A stretch of DNA of 64,000 nt, taken from NCBI GenBank assembly GCA_028583405.1, contig CM053243.1, forward strand, positions 48,508,688 through 48,572,687. The letters run 5' to 3'. Position 1 is the first letter of the stretch; each line of letters begins with the position of its first letter. The DNA is from Pogonophryne albipinna. Taxonomy: Eukaryota > Chordata > Actinopteri > Perciformes > Artedidraconidae. Positions 36,705 to 54,679 of the stretch are shown here, in pieces. Position numbers and translations under genes: made by a program. The notes below the pieces were generated by a model. That model was not told the origin of the DNA. It ran no database searches and was given only the letters and a program-made list of their open reading frames with translations.

Positions 36705-37711
36705 ATGTACCCCGCAAACACTGGGTCAGATCCCGCCACAGTCCATCATGCCCTGTCCAGTCAGGGCACCCTTCTGGGTCAACACGACCAGCTCATCCGG
36801 GATTAGTCACGAGCAATCAAGCCATGGCTCATCATGTCTTGGAGTTAGCATGCCAGATCTCTGCCCTGACTACGTCTGTCTCGGCCGCTGCTTCTCCTGC
36901 CACTCCTGCCACTCCCAAACCTACACCTACTTCAACTGCACGCCACCGACCCAGAGCCGTTCCACGGTGAAGAGGAGAAATGCAGAGGGTTTATTTTCCA
37001 GTGCAACAAGGTATTTCTCTAGCGTACGGTTTCTTTTTCATCTGATGTCACCAAGATGAATTATGTGGTGAGTTTGCTCCGTGGCAAGGTTTTAACCCGG
37101 GGAGAGGCTTTAAGTTAATCTGTGTATTATGACTCTCTGTCTTTCGAGTGTATTTCAGATCAGTTATCAGCCGTGTTTGATCACCCCAATTATTCAGGCT
37201 CAGCTGCTAATTGTCTGCTCAGTTTACAACAGGGAAACCGGACTGTGGCCGAATATTCCATGGAGTTTCATACACTTGCTGCAGAGGGCCGATGGGACGA
37301 CGCGGCTCTGAATGCAGTGAAGTTGGAGGTTTAAAGGATCAGCTCAGGGATGAATTGGCAGCTCGAGGTGAGCCAGCATACCTTCAAGCTCTGATTTCCC
37401 TTGTGTCTCGTCTGGACTGTTGTTTGCGGGAGTGCCGTGCTGAGCGGACACAGCGTTCTCCACCAGCATCGCACGGTAAGCCCAGTCTCTTCACCTACTC
37501 TGCTCCCTCTGTGTTTCAGCCCCCCGCTACCTTCTCGCTGCCCAGCGTGCCCACCACTTCTAAGGAGGAGGCTATGCAACTGGGACGTGCTAAAACTTCA
37601 CCGGAGGAGCGTCAGCGTTGGACGATTTCTGGTCAGTGCATGTATTGTGGCCACGCTGGGCATTTGGTTGCCAACTGCCCGGTGCGGCCAAACGTGGGAG
37701 CTCGTCAGTGA
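36705..37711 (+). pseudogene. Gypsy gag with stops and frameshifts
   Basis: ATG at 36705 begins MYPANTGSDPATVHHALSSQ and reaches GTLLGQHDQLIRD, a Sushi-type start, before a stop at codon 34. Later frames give DQLSAVFDHPNYSG, EYSMEFHTLAAEGRWDDAAL, LKDQLRDELAARGEPAYLQA and EEAMQLGRAKTSPEERQRW. The CCHC knuckle CMYCGHAGHLVANC lies at 37637-37678, then PVRPNVGARQ and a stop. At least two frameshifts separate these. The gene is dead, but its family is clear. Confidence 0.87.
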
Positions 37712-38939
37712 GATTGTCCTGACGAGCCCACAGCCTTCATTTCAACCCCCGTCTCTTAGCCATTTTCTTATTTCCGCCAAGATCTGTGTTAACACCTTGC
37801 CCCTCCAAGCCCTCATCGATTCAGGTGCAGTTTCTTGGACCGGGAGCTAGCAAAACAGCTGGGACTCCTATTGATGATCCTTTGACAGCATATGCACTAA
37901 ATGGGCAAAGAATCTCCACGATAACTTAACAGACTTACCCTGTGACACTGACAACCACATAGAGCTCATCCAGTTAAAGGTAATCTCTGCACCATCTACA
38001 CCTCTGGTTTCGGGTTATCCTTGGCTTCGCACCCACAACCCAGACATTGACTGGGCTGGAGGTAAAATCATTGAATGGGATCAATACTGTCTCTCTGTTT
38101 GTTATCTGCCTTGCCATCTGTCTCTGCCCCCCCCCCCCCATTCCTGCCTCCTGCTCTGCTGCTCCTGTAGACCTAACTAGTGTTCCTGCGACCTACCACG
38201 AGCTATATATCACATACTCTGTGGCTGCTGGGATAATTCGTCCTTCCTCCTGCCACCTGGGTGCTTTTTTCTTCTTGCGAAGAAAGATAAGTCATTTTGT
38301 GACTTTCGTGGCAATAGTTTTCTTGGACGACAGAAGCTAATGAGGCTTTTCTCTAACTCAAGTCCCTGTTCACCTCTGCCCTCATCCTCACCCAGCCAGA
38401 TCCTGGTAAGCAGTTTACAAACAAACTGCTGGTCCCAGTGATCACCTACATCATTGTGCTTTCTTTTCACACCGTCTCTCTCCAGCAGAGCGTAACTATG
38501 ATGTGGGTAACAGGCAGACCCGGCGCTAGAACAAATCTAAAGGGAGGGCATATGATTTTCATGGGAGGGCACACAAAACCGTCATGTGCTGCGGGCCTGC
38601 GGCACAATATATATCAAACAGCAAGGCCAACAGCATTGCGTAAAGACGCACACTTATCGCAAATACATACACAAATAAAGGGCAACATAGAAACCACTTT
38701 TGAAACATTGTGTGCGTGGCAGCACAAACACTGGTAAACCACGAGCAAGGCACACTGGTTAAGGATGGCAGCTTCCTCATCGTTGCACTCGGAGAGAAAT
38801 AGTAGAGACGGAGACGATGAACTGTTTAGCCCGCCTTGGGCATGGTTTATTTTCCTATGCACTGCACTCGGACATGCTGTGGAGTGAATCGTGGTCACCT
38901 CTGAGAGGGAGTTGATTGACAGCTAAAAAAGCTATAATA

Positions 38940-39738
38940 TCAACGACAGCTGACACGTAATAATGGTTCCGTGCCAGCTGATCTGCACCAAAGTACTAAT
39001 TTCCTTATTTGTTTCCTCGCGTATCTGTCTCTCTCTCTCCACACACTCTCACATGAAATGTGTTCTTTTGATGCGGCATGCCTTAGTAGTCCTTTATCAG
39101 TCTGTAATGCGTGTTTCCAGTCGCAAAAACCTTTGACAGTAAAAGCCGGATCAGATGAAGACGTTTTTACTTTAAACTGTCTACAGGGGAAACAAAAGGC
39201 TGCGTCTGCTTTTAACGGATATTCAAGCCATGGTCTGTTGTTGTACCATGCAGCGGCAAAAGTGCGCTTCTTTCCTGAAAACAATCTCCCTGATAACGAT
39301 CCAGTTTCACCTGGTTGGGTTTATTAACCCCAAGATTATCTGGGGCTGTTGGTCTTTGAGCGGTTGCTGGCCCAATAGTACCTGTTGATGTGCTACAAGG
39401 TAGCGTCTGTAGTGGAGGCACCGGCACGAAGGAGGAGGAGGAGGAGGAGGAGGAGGATGCTGGCGGGTGTGGTTCAGGGTGTGGCAACGCAGGTGGTGAA
39501 GGTAGGGGCACAAGGAGCTGTGCCTCGGAGGACAGCGTTGGTGGCGGCCGCCTTGATGAGTCAAGGCTTGGGCTCGCTAACTCAGCCCCGGGGTTTGGCG
39601 AGGCTAGCTTGTGACATTAAGGCGTGCTGCTGCAACGGCAGGTGCAGGGTCGCCAGCAGCACCATCGGCTGCAGTTCTTTCATCGCTATTTCGTTTTAAT
39701 AAATCCTTAGACCTTTTAAGCCAATTTCTGATGTCCAT
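38940..39738 (-). pseudogene. N-terminal remnant of hAT transposase with TTF-type zinc finger (ZMYM1-like)
   Basis: The minus-strand start MDIRNWLKRSKDLLKR (39738) is typical of this family. After a proline/alanine-rich, frameshifted linker come NKPNQVKLDRY, then SGKKRTFAAAWYNNRPWLEY, AAFCFPCRQF and FCDWKHALQTDKGLLRHAAS, with KEH. This is the TTF-type finger (C-x2-C ... H ... H) that precedes DUF4371 in hAT proteins. The catalytic and dimerisation parts are missing, so it is a non-autonomous copy. Confidence 0.82.
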
Positions 39739-40007
39739 TTCGTAATTCAAACAGAAATGGGAGCCTACAGAATGCACAATAAACAATAAACAAATCCAGA
39801 ATAGGCGGCAGGCTGTGATTGGTCTAAATGTGGACGAATCACAAATCAGACACATGCATTTATTTGACGTAGCCTGCGATTTTATTTTTTTTAGTTACTA
39901 TCTGACATCACATACATCGTAGCATAAAAGTTCACAGTTTATAATTAAAAAATATATATATATACATTTTTAAATTTTTATAAATAATAAAAAACGTGTT
40001 TATTGGG

Positions 40008-46050
<6,043 letters not shown>

Positions 46051-46052
46051 TG

Positions 46053-46376
46053 CAGCGTCCACATGGCGGCGTGCGTTGAAGCTTGCCAGTGGGCGTGTCT
46101 GCAGCTCGACCAACAACCAATCACATGAATCTCCCACCCCGGACACACAAGCACGCGGTTTGATTGGCTAGAGCTTGTACTGGCATATGATTTGACTGGC
46201 TGACGCTTCCGTCGAAGCTTCAAAAGTTGAACATTGCTCAACTTTTGAAGCGAGCAACACGAGCAAAGCGAAGCGACGGAACCACAATGCAGTTCGGCAA
46301 AGTGAGACGTCACCCCATTCAAAGTGAATGGGCAGAAGCGTTGAAGCTTCAACGCACGCCGCCGTGTGGACAGGCC
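46053..46376. mobile_element. MITE with ~30-bp inverted ends
   Basis: GCGTCCACATGGCGGCGTGC followed by GTTGAAGCTT at the left is mirrored by AAGCTTCAAC followed by GCACGCCGCCGTGTGGAC at the right. A central palindrome TTCAAAAGTTGAACATTGCT / CAACTTTTGAAG lies at 46218-46249. Non-coding. The TSD is not resolved. Confidence 0.7.
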
Positions 46377-46494
46377 ATAGCTCGCAGATGGCCAAAGGAG
46401 CTTCTTTCATTTAATCCTTCACATTCCAACAGAAACTGAATAGGCAGATTCGAAGGATTTATTTCTTTGGAAATGTTATTTTAAATACAATTAA

Positions 46495-46645
46495 AGGTGG
46501 GGTAGGTCATTTTGGAGAAACTTGCTCCAGTGCGCTAGAATTAGAAAATACACAGCCGGAAAAGATCTGCCACTTCCTTACAGAGCCCCTCCTCCAACAC
46601 ACACGAACGCCCACATGACCAATGAGGGCACGAGATAAGTTAAGT
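46495..46645. mobile_element. TTAA MITE (AGGTGGGGTAGGT family), truncated copy
   Basis: It begins TTAAAGGTGGGGTAGGTCAT and follows the 16144-16511 copy through GACCAATGAGGGCACGAGAT to about 46645, then diverges. The right end is lost. Confidence 0.8.
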
Positions 46646-47045
46646 CCTTTGAATTATTTTTGTGGTATTAAAATAAATAAGACTTCAAAATCAACAAATC
46701 TTCACACAAAGCTGAAAAAGGCTGTTCTCTACATAAATACGCAAACCAACCTACACTCCAAACTACAAGTAGGGCTAAGTTTAGTTGCAACAATTACACT
46801 TAGTGCATTCTCCTCTCCTCTCCTACTCATTTACTTAATTTAATTGGACAAAACACATCAAAAATGCTGAAAAAACTGTGCAAAAATATTTAATAAGAAC
46901 ATGCAAAAATACTGCAACTTTACTGAAATTATTTAATAACAAGGTCTTGAAATCTGAATACAAATATTTTGTTACTAACTTTCTTTGCACTTGGAAGTAG
47001 TTAAATCTTTTTTCTTGTCTTCACTTGCTGTCTCTCCTTCCACCT

Positions 47046-48913
47046 TTACAGCAGCCACCTTCTGGGGGCCATGTCCCTGTAGATGTTTATTACTTCACTG
47101 TGGATAACAGGAATGTCCTTCTCAATAGCGAGGAGGAGGAGATCAGAAAGCCTCTCTTCTGTGCATTGGCTTCTGAGTGTGTCTTTCACCAGCTTGAGCT
47201 TGGAGAAGGACCTCTCCACTGTTGCTGTTGACACTGGAATTGTTGCGTAGGTTCTTATCATTTCCACCAGTGTTGGAAAGATATTTTGTCCACTGTTGTC
47301 TCTTAGTGTTTTGAATATCCCCTTCATGGTGCATGTGTTTGGGAAAGAGGCATGCAAAACCCTGAGCTCTGTTTTCAACTTCTGCTCCTCTCCTCCACAG
47401 AACTCACAAAGCATGTGAACGGCATCAAGGGAGTCAGGACCCATTGCATCTTTGCCTATCCAGTTGTTGGCCTTGGTCAAAGTGTGGAGTGCATTCAGTA
47501 TTTTACTGGACTCTGTCTCGCCATCTCCCCTAAATCTTCTTTTTAGTTCCTGAGAAAGAACATCTATGAATGAGTAGTACACCTTCCCTCTATAGTAGTC
47601 TTCTACTGACTGGAAGGAATGGCTCTCTGTGGCTGCATTAGTACTTTGCCAATACTTTGCAGGCACCCTCCTCTGCCTTTGCTGTCCTGGCGAGACTGTG
47701 GGGATGCTGATCCCAGCGGCTTCTGCCTTTTCAGTGGCACTCTTAAACAGTTTTCCAAACTGTTCTTCTGTCCTGAGGTTGGACAAGGTGTCCATCACTC
47801 CATCAACAACAGCATATGCTGTGGACAGATCAATGTTGCAGTTCTGTAGAGCATCAGAGGCAAGTGCAGTGACCTCAAAGACTGTTCTGTTTGAGAGGAG
47901 TGAAACTTGACATCTGTTCTTACCCATTTTCTGGTCATTGACATTATCCAAATGTAGCCTGCGAGTACACTATCGTACTGGCTAAACATTTGAACAAGTT
48001 GAAGGAAGTTGCCCTGGTTTGAGCTAGTGGCAGACTCGTCGTCACCCCTGAAAGCCTTCCCCTGTCGTGCAAGATATAAAGTTATGTCAATTAATCGGGT
48101 CAAGATTTCTCTGTTTTCTTTGTATCCTTGAACATCTGATACCTCAAAAGCTGCTTGTAAAGCATTCTTTTTGTATGTGTTCCATCGCACCATGCTTGTT
48201 AAATGGGCCTCTGAGTCTGCATGTTCTTGCATTTGATCAAGTCCCCTTTTCCAGTTGTTTACGCCAGCCACTCTCCAAGCACTCTTGTTACTGTACTTTT
48301 GTTCATTGGGAAAAAGCCGACAGCTGAAGCAGTACATACTGTCCTTTTCGGGTGAATACTCCAACCATGGATTATTTTCATACCACATCTTTTTAAATGA
48401 TCGGTCTTCAGTGTTTTTGGGAAATCTAAGGAGAGGTTGGCATGGTCCTCTTACAACACATATTTTCACATAGCTGACATTACATTTGAGATCAAAAGCT
48501 TGGTTGTGAGCAGGATCTGTTGGATACTTTAAGGATGCAATTTTTGATATGACCTCTTCTACACTAATGACAGTTTCCTCAACATCACCCTCTTCTATGG
48601 CTTCCTCAAACTCAACATTATCCACCGTTTCCCCTCCTGTGGCCTCTTCCTCTTCCACACTGACAGGGATTTCCTGATCATCTTTCGGCTCTGTGTCAGG
48701 TGTTGCCTCTAAAGCCTCCCCTTGTCTCTCCAATGTTGCTTGTGAGATCTCTACTGCTTTCTCAGGTGTAACACTTTCAACATTTGAGTTATCTGTTCTC
48801 TCTTGTGTGTTGCTGTTGGTACTTGGTTTTAACCATGCATTTAGAGATGTGCTACTCTTGGCTGTTTCCTGGCGCTCCTTCTCCTTTTTCTGAATTCTTT
48901 CTTTTTTTGGCAT
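47046..48913 (-). pseudogene. hAT transposase (TTF finger-DUF4371-dimerisation), internally deleted
   Basis: The minus-strand ATG at 48913 starts MPKKERIQKKEKERQE, followed by a long acidic linker. Then come KKMWYENNPWLEYSPEKD, MYCFSCRLFPNEQ and NWKRGLDQMQEHADSEAHL (TTF finger), and the start of DUF4371 (RQGKAFRGDDESATSSNQGN, FLQLVQMFSQYD). Near 47950 the text jumps, with a frame change, to the C-terminal third: RTVFEVTALASDALQNC and the hAT dimerisation domain LVEMIRTYATIPVSTATVER, SFSKLKLVKDTLRS. A few hundred residues, including most of the catalytic core, are missing. Both halves are otherwise open (about 320 and 300 codons), so decay is recent. It is a ZMYM1-like hAT, more complete than the relative at 38940-39738. 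Confidence 0.88.
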
Positions 48914-49666
48914 TGTGCTAAACTGTCTCTTTGTTGATACCTTGTTCCACAGTATTCAACTGTGTATCAATCTCACTCCATGTAGGAGGTGTATTGTATG
49001 TCTGTTGTGCTCAAAATCTCATAAATAAATCATAAAAAAAAAAAAAATGAGCAGCCATCAATCGAAATTATGAAGCTACTGTTTAAGGCAGGACATTGCA
49101 GGCAAAAGGATCGTTTTTTCATGTAGGCCTACTTGTAATATTGCATGAAAATTAGCGCATTTTAATTAGGCCTAGTTAACGCCTAATTTGCATATCAATG
49201 TGGTGATTGTGATGACGTTATTAGATACACATTTGACTGCATTCACCTGTAGTGTCTCCCCTTAAGTACAGTACATTAGCCTGTATGCCCATGATAAATT
49301 GCCTTAGCTAAACCTTGAGCGAACAACTTATCGAATAGCTAGTAGTCTTCCTTAGTTAACTAAATATTTGTCTGTCTTTTGGCTAATTAGCTGTAAACTC
49401 GAGGCACCAGCAGCTTAGTCATTTGTTCATCACCACTCACCTTCACAATAGGCAAAGAAAAGCCGGCATAATGTGGGACAGTAAAGTGGGAGGTGCTGCG
49501 TCTGTCTGTCTGAAGGGACTGCCGATGTCCGCACCGCTGTGCGCGAGACGTGGAAGGGAGGGAGGGAGGGTAGAGAGAGCAGCGGAACTTCACAGTCTAA
49601 TCTCCCGACCTTATATTTTTATTTTTTATTCAATCAATATATTTTTGGAAAGTGTGCGAAAACAGC
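48914..49666. other. Upstream side of the hAT transposase, no gene
   Basis: This probably includes the 5' untranslated part of the minus-strand hAT; its terminal repeat was not identified. An A13 run lies at 49036-49048. Confidence 0.35.
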
Positions 49667-49674
49667 AGTAGATT

Positions 49675-50269
49675 AGACCCTCCAGAAAAACGCGATTATG
49701 CGATGGCATAATTTACCGCATAATCAGCAAAATGGCGCAGATTTTTAAAAGGCCGCATAATCCCCGCATTTTTACACACAAAGTTGAGAAAAAAAGGTTA
49801 ACTCGTCTTGACGTGAAGTGATGATGATGATGATGACGCGACGTCATCAGCTCGCGCATCACAGAAGGTAAACAACACCGTAGAGTGAACGTGTGGAGCT
49901 CACACGAGAGAGAAAACACCAAGATGAAAAAATCTAATCCATCTCATTTACCGACGAACATTTCTGCTAAAGAGCGGGCAAAGCAGTACCCCAATGTCTT
50001 GCACGAAAGTGGGGGGAAACTATTCTGCACCCCGTGCAACTGTGTTGGAGCATAAGAGAAAATCGACGGTGACGACCCACTTTGATTCATTCAAACATTC
50101 GAAAATGCTTTTTACTGCTGCCGACAAGAAAGCCAAACAACTCACGTTCACCGAGGCATCAACCTCCAAAACCCTTTCGAGGGCTACAAGAAACGAGGTG
50201 AGAAGCCTACAAGATTGAAGCTGGTCAGATAACGAACAAGTAAATGAAAACAGAATGAGGCGGAGAAGT

Positions 50270-50308
<39 letters not shown>

Positions 50309-50549
50309 TGTGTGATTAAAATAAATAAACATTGAATGTGTTTAATTGAATAGTAAAAGGGGTTTAACGTTAGTGGCAGGTTGTGTCTGAGAGAGAATAA
50401 ATAAGACAGCCCAATATTTAAAAAAAAAATGTTAGCACTTTCCGCATATTTCGCAACTTCCTGCAATTTCACCGCATAAAATCACATAAAACCCCCGCAT
50501 GTTTAATCGCATAATCAACGATTTTTGCCCGCGTTTTTCTGGAGGGTCA
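49675..50549 (+). mobile_element. hAT transposon with CGGBP1-like finger gene
   Basis: Ends AGACCCTCCAGAAAAACGCG and CGCGTTTTTCTGGAGGGTCA are inverted except for one base. Flanks AGTAGATT (49667-49674) and AGTAGATA (50550-50557) match 7 of 8. GCATAAT/ATTATGC subterminal repeats are frequent. It is 875 bp and non-autonomous. It encodes only a finger-domain exon. Confidence 0.87.
49924..50218 (+). pseudogene. CGGBP1-like BED-type finger remnant
   Basis: ATG at 49924 starts MKKSNPSHLPTN, then KQYPNVLHESGGKLFCTPCN. A single-base shift near 50043 is needed to reach LEHKRKSTVTTHFDSFKHSK. The GGKLFCxxCN...L.H.RKS....H....H spacing is the one found in vertebrate CGGBP1, a hAT-derived CGG-repeat-binding protein. 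The exon ends near GAGGTGAGAAG, a possible donor. This looks like a transposon relative of the CGGBP1 ancestor, not the host gene itself. Confidence 0.75.
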
Positions 50550-50639
50550 AGTAGATACATATTCATTTCTAAAAAAAAAAAAATTAATTAATAAAAACAC
50601 CCCATAAAAAGTGCACTTTCTCTGGAGGAAGAAAAAGGG

Positions 50640-51780
50640 CAGGGGCTCAAGCCCACTTTGAGGTCTATGTGTGCACGTGCCTGCACGGAGGGGGCGGGGA
50701 GTGTGGGACAGTGTTATTTCCTCTGGGGATGAGCCAGAAGCAGCCACGCTGCGACTACTCCTCACCCACGTGACCAAGGAGATCGATCCAAAGAGCCCTT
50801 CCGTAAACATGGGGGCTCCCGGCCCGGGAGATCAACACGGTCCTTTTGGAAAGTGCCACGCGGCGTGACCCCCCACCGGGATATCACACGGCAGGCAACG
50901 GCGGCGGCCACACCGCCGATCAAGCTACAAATAATCGCTCTGATCTGGTGAGGTGGGGGCATCTCCAGCAATGAGCGAGATGCCCAACACACCAGTGTTT
51001 ATTTGCAGTTGCCCTGTCACGCGGCAGGGGGGCAGAGCTCTTTTCAGCTCTCTGCCCAGCCTGCTGCCCACTGGGAGCAGCTGCGCTCAGCCGCCATGGT
51101 CATCACCTAGGGCGGTGGACCTCCATGGACCGGACCCGGAAGTGCCCGACAGCGGCAAACGGAGCCATCCGCCCCGCTGGAATGGCGACGTGAATGGCAC
51201 CGCCTCGGCCATATCCTGGTCCCCCAAACACTCTAAGCAGAGGTGGTGGAGATTGGCGCCCGCTATTTAAGCCAGGGCACGAAGGACAGGCCCGGGTCTC
51301 TCCATGGAGGTATGATAACTCTTTCTTCTTCTTTCTTCTTCTTTCAAACGTTTTACTTTCTCTGCAGTTGTTACTCGCTCGCTGTAGAGAAAAAGGATAG
51401 CGGGCGGAGGGCGTACCCACCTTATATACTGTGGGCCTGCACGCGCATTCAGGTAGGCTCGCCCCGATTGGCCGGCTACGTTTATGTAACTCAGTAGGTG
51501 AACGCACGCACAGCATGATAGAGAGTAGTACCCATAAAGTCCAGTAGAGGGCGGAGCCTGTGTGAAATATAACAGAACATGTCATGCCTTTGACACAGAG
51601 CAGTGGATGGTACCGAACACACAGGAGGCCTCCGTATACTGAGAGATGTAAGGTGGCCCTGCAGGGTTCAGGTAGAATGAACACTGTCAGTCACTTTGAT
51701 CATTTGTTTTGATTCAGCCATAATATGGTTTTAATAATAAACTCAACTCCTGGCTTTCGCCCCTGGTGTACTTCAACACT
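50640..51780. other. GC-rich block, possible DIRS- or LTR-type retroelement piece
   Basis: GC content rises sharply from 50680 to 51480. A T/C-rich run TTTCTTCTTCTTTCTTCTTC lies at 51323-51343. The segment 51530-51585 (CCAGTAGAGGGCGGAGCC, then GTGAAATATAACAGAACAT) resembles terminal sequence I associate with fish DIRS retrotransposons, but no tyrosine recombinase or RT was seen. Open frames on both strands (for example 50953-51270 plus, 51103-51684 minus) have no domain I recognise. An LTR-like AATAAA tail occurs at 51736-51741. Confidence 0.3.
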
Positions 51781-52321
51781 GTTTGAGTAGGACGGGAATA
51801 ATGGGAGTGCAAACCAGCTTTCAGAGGCACATTTTTTATTGTTAAATAAGTTATGATAATTTAAAGAGTGGTTCATGTGAATTTAGAGAGAAACTATTTA
51901 CTATGTGAAAAAGTACCCAATGAACGTTAAAAGAAGCCCGTCAAAAACTTTAAAGAGTTCAACTTGAGAAGTAATTCATTGTGTTGCGCGTGTGAGTGTT
52001 TGACCTGGGGAGCTGTGTCCACGTAGCGTTTTTGAGCGCAAGCTAGATCTTTCAAATGTTCCCAATGATTAGAGAGAGAAAGCTCTGCATACAGAGGCCA
52101 TGAAAGGTTAACCCTAAACATGGGAACAAAGGTCTATTCCCTGTTTCCTGTAACCTGTAAGCATTATCCAATGTTACATCAAAGGTCTTCCTACTCATAT
52201 GAGCATTAATACGTTTTTACAGGCCTTTATCATGGAGCTAAAGGAATGATCGGAATAGAAACTCATATACTATATATTTTTTTAAATAACTTTTTTATTA
52301 TTTGTTTTGATGCTCAATGGG
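51781..52321. other. Unassigned spacer
   Basis: No gene or element end was found before the foldback element. Confidence 0.4.
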
Positions 52322-52914
52322 TCTGATCACAGTGACATACCAACCCAGTCTCACAAAAAAAACGTGTAATAACTACGTTGGTCCACAACGTAGGACGTAG
52401 TATTTCTACAAAAACGCCTCTGAAATTGTAAGATCCCTACGTTTTTTTTCACTATTCATTCCCATGGCTGGCGTCTATGTCACATGATCTTCAAATTTCT
52501 CCCTGCAGAAAAAAAAAACATGGCCGAACTTTTTATTCTCGGTGGAAAATGCCTATTTTAAAGTTAGTTTGGCCATTAAAATGCATTTTGATGTCATTTG
52601 ATGCGAGAAATATGAGTTGTTATTTCAGATTATGTGTGCAGTGGATGTACATGATCTTTAGTTTGCTTGTTATTACAAAGATTACTTCAGGAAATTGTGT
52701 CCATAGAACGTTTTCATTGTTAGGTGGTTGCTAGGGACACTGCTATCGATATTATTTCTGTTATGTTGTGTAACTGTTTAATGGTGTTATCTTTATTGCT
52801 ACCCCCTTCCCCGTCAATTGATAGTGTTGGTCCACAGCGCAAACGTATTAGTTTAACAAAATCCGCATCTAAAATTGTGGCATAGATACGTTATTTTCCC
52901 CTGTGCAATTCTCC

Positions 52915-54679
52915 ATTTAATCAACAATAACAGATAATTATCCTTGTTTATTTATTTGTTTGATTAATAAACACAAGTTGGAGTCCGTCAGGACCGAGGG
53001 TCGGAGCAGCTCATTTGCTTTACAGAATATTACACCCGGAAGTAAGTGTTCTCTCCGCTTCGCTTGACAAACCCAGTGATAGTCCTCAAGCTCTGTGATT
53101 GGATGTTTGAGTGTGCTCCGAGGGTTACGCCGAGCGTCGAACAGCACTTGAAATGGGATGGAACCACGGCAGACTGTCCAAAACTGGATTTGAACGGGTC
53201 CACCCCGTCCCCCCCACCACATCCCCAGAACTACACATGCTGGCTATTGTGTGTTTCGCAACATGCTCTATTGCACGTCTCTACTGGGAGTTGCAGTTTT
53301 AAAAGACGTTTTCGTATTTCCCATAATAAGAAGTTGCCATTATTAAACTGTGTACATCCCTGGAGGTTTAGGGGATAGGAAACACTCACATTTAAAACAT
53401 ATAATTAATAAATGGGTGAAAATTGCTTGTGCCCATAATGGGCAGCATTAATATATATACCCACATGCCAGCTAAGGTCAGAAGAGCTTTATTTAACAGC
53501 TGGTCTTATGTTTGTGACCCCTGTTGTTAATTGATAACATTACATTACATTAATTGATAAGCCTGAAACATGCACTTGTCAAGGTTCAGAGGCACATTTT
53601 GCAAATATGGCAGTAGCCATTGATCATCTTAAGATAAGATATACTTTATTGATCCCAAGTTGGAAACATTTGCGTTACATCAGCATGTGTAACAGTTGTA
53701 AATATGCAGTGGTGTTTATTTGTAAATAATTTAGTATAATCACACAAATTCTGTGTTTTATATTTAATAATTCTGTGTTCTTTATTTATTGATTGTTCAA
53801 TACCTGACAAGGTCGGAGATGAAAAACTTGGGTCGCAGGTTCCTCAACAGTGCATTACAAGACATCTATCAATATGTGTATACCTCCACCATTAAACTGT
53901 CATATTCTGCACATTTCTTATACTATCTACATACATCTTATAAGAGTATAATACATATGTATAATATCAGTTAAAATAAGTGCTTAAACATACAGTAGTT
54001 AACATTGCTGGAGGTATACACACATATTGATAGATGTCTTGTAATGCACTGTTGAGGAACCTGCGACCCAAGTTTTTCATTCAATGCATAACTACACCGG
54101 AGTTGTGTATATGATATGTCAATAAACCTTAGAAAATCTTGAAATCTTGAAAGGGATGTGCAAAATAGTCATTATATACAGTCTTTATTTAACTATTAGT
54201 AGAGAATAACGAGTAATGAATATACTTTATAGGGATCCTATTAATATCTAATAATAAAAATAATGAAATTCAATAACATGCTTTAACCACTAGGTGTCCC
54301 TTTATATCAGCTGTGCACCTTTATGGTGTAAATACAGCCTATCTACCAATTGGATCAAATATAAAAGTCAGCCGAATTAGTGTTGATACTGCAAGGAGAC
54401 GTATTGTGTGAAAAGAAATGTAAGATGTTGTTTAATGGCTGATATATTTATGATCCACGTCACGTTTTCAGTTCCTCATGTTTGTCTAGAAGTCTTCTCA
54501 TCAGGGCTCTATAAATAGAGAACTACGGCAGATATGTAATATTTAATGCAGCCGAACCGTGTATTACAATGCCGTTATGTGATGACTTTCAAAGAGAAAA
54601 GCAAGCACACTCGGAATAAAGTATTATTATTTTTTTTTTTAAATGTTTCCGGTATTTGTTTATGACGATGTGATGTGAG
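52915..54679 (+). repeat. Multicopy core repeat, copy C
   Basis: The copy closest to copy A (2795-4110), in the same orientation. It carries an extra inverted duplication at 53814-54080 that copy A lacks. Confidence 0.8.
53814..54080. repeat. Internal inverted duplication
   Basis: ATGAAAAACTTGGGTCGCAG ... GTGTATACCTCC at 53819-53888 recurs inverted as GGAGGTATACACACATATTG ... CCAAGTTTTTCAT at 54010-54080, giving a roughly 70-bp stem with a 120-bp loop. Confidence 0.85.

Noticed and set aside
51103..51684. 193-codon minus-strand frame in the GC-rich block
   Set aside because: No recognisable domain. GC-rich DNA yields long chance frames, and the opposite strand is also open.
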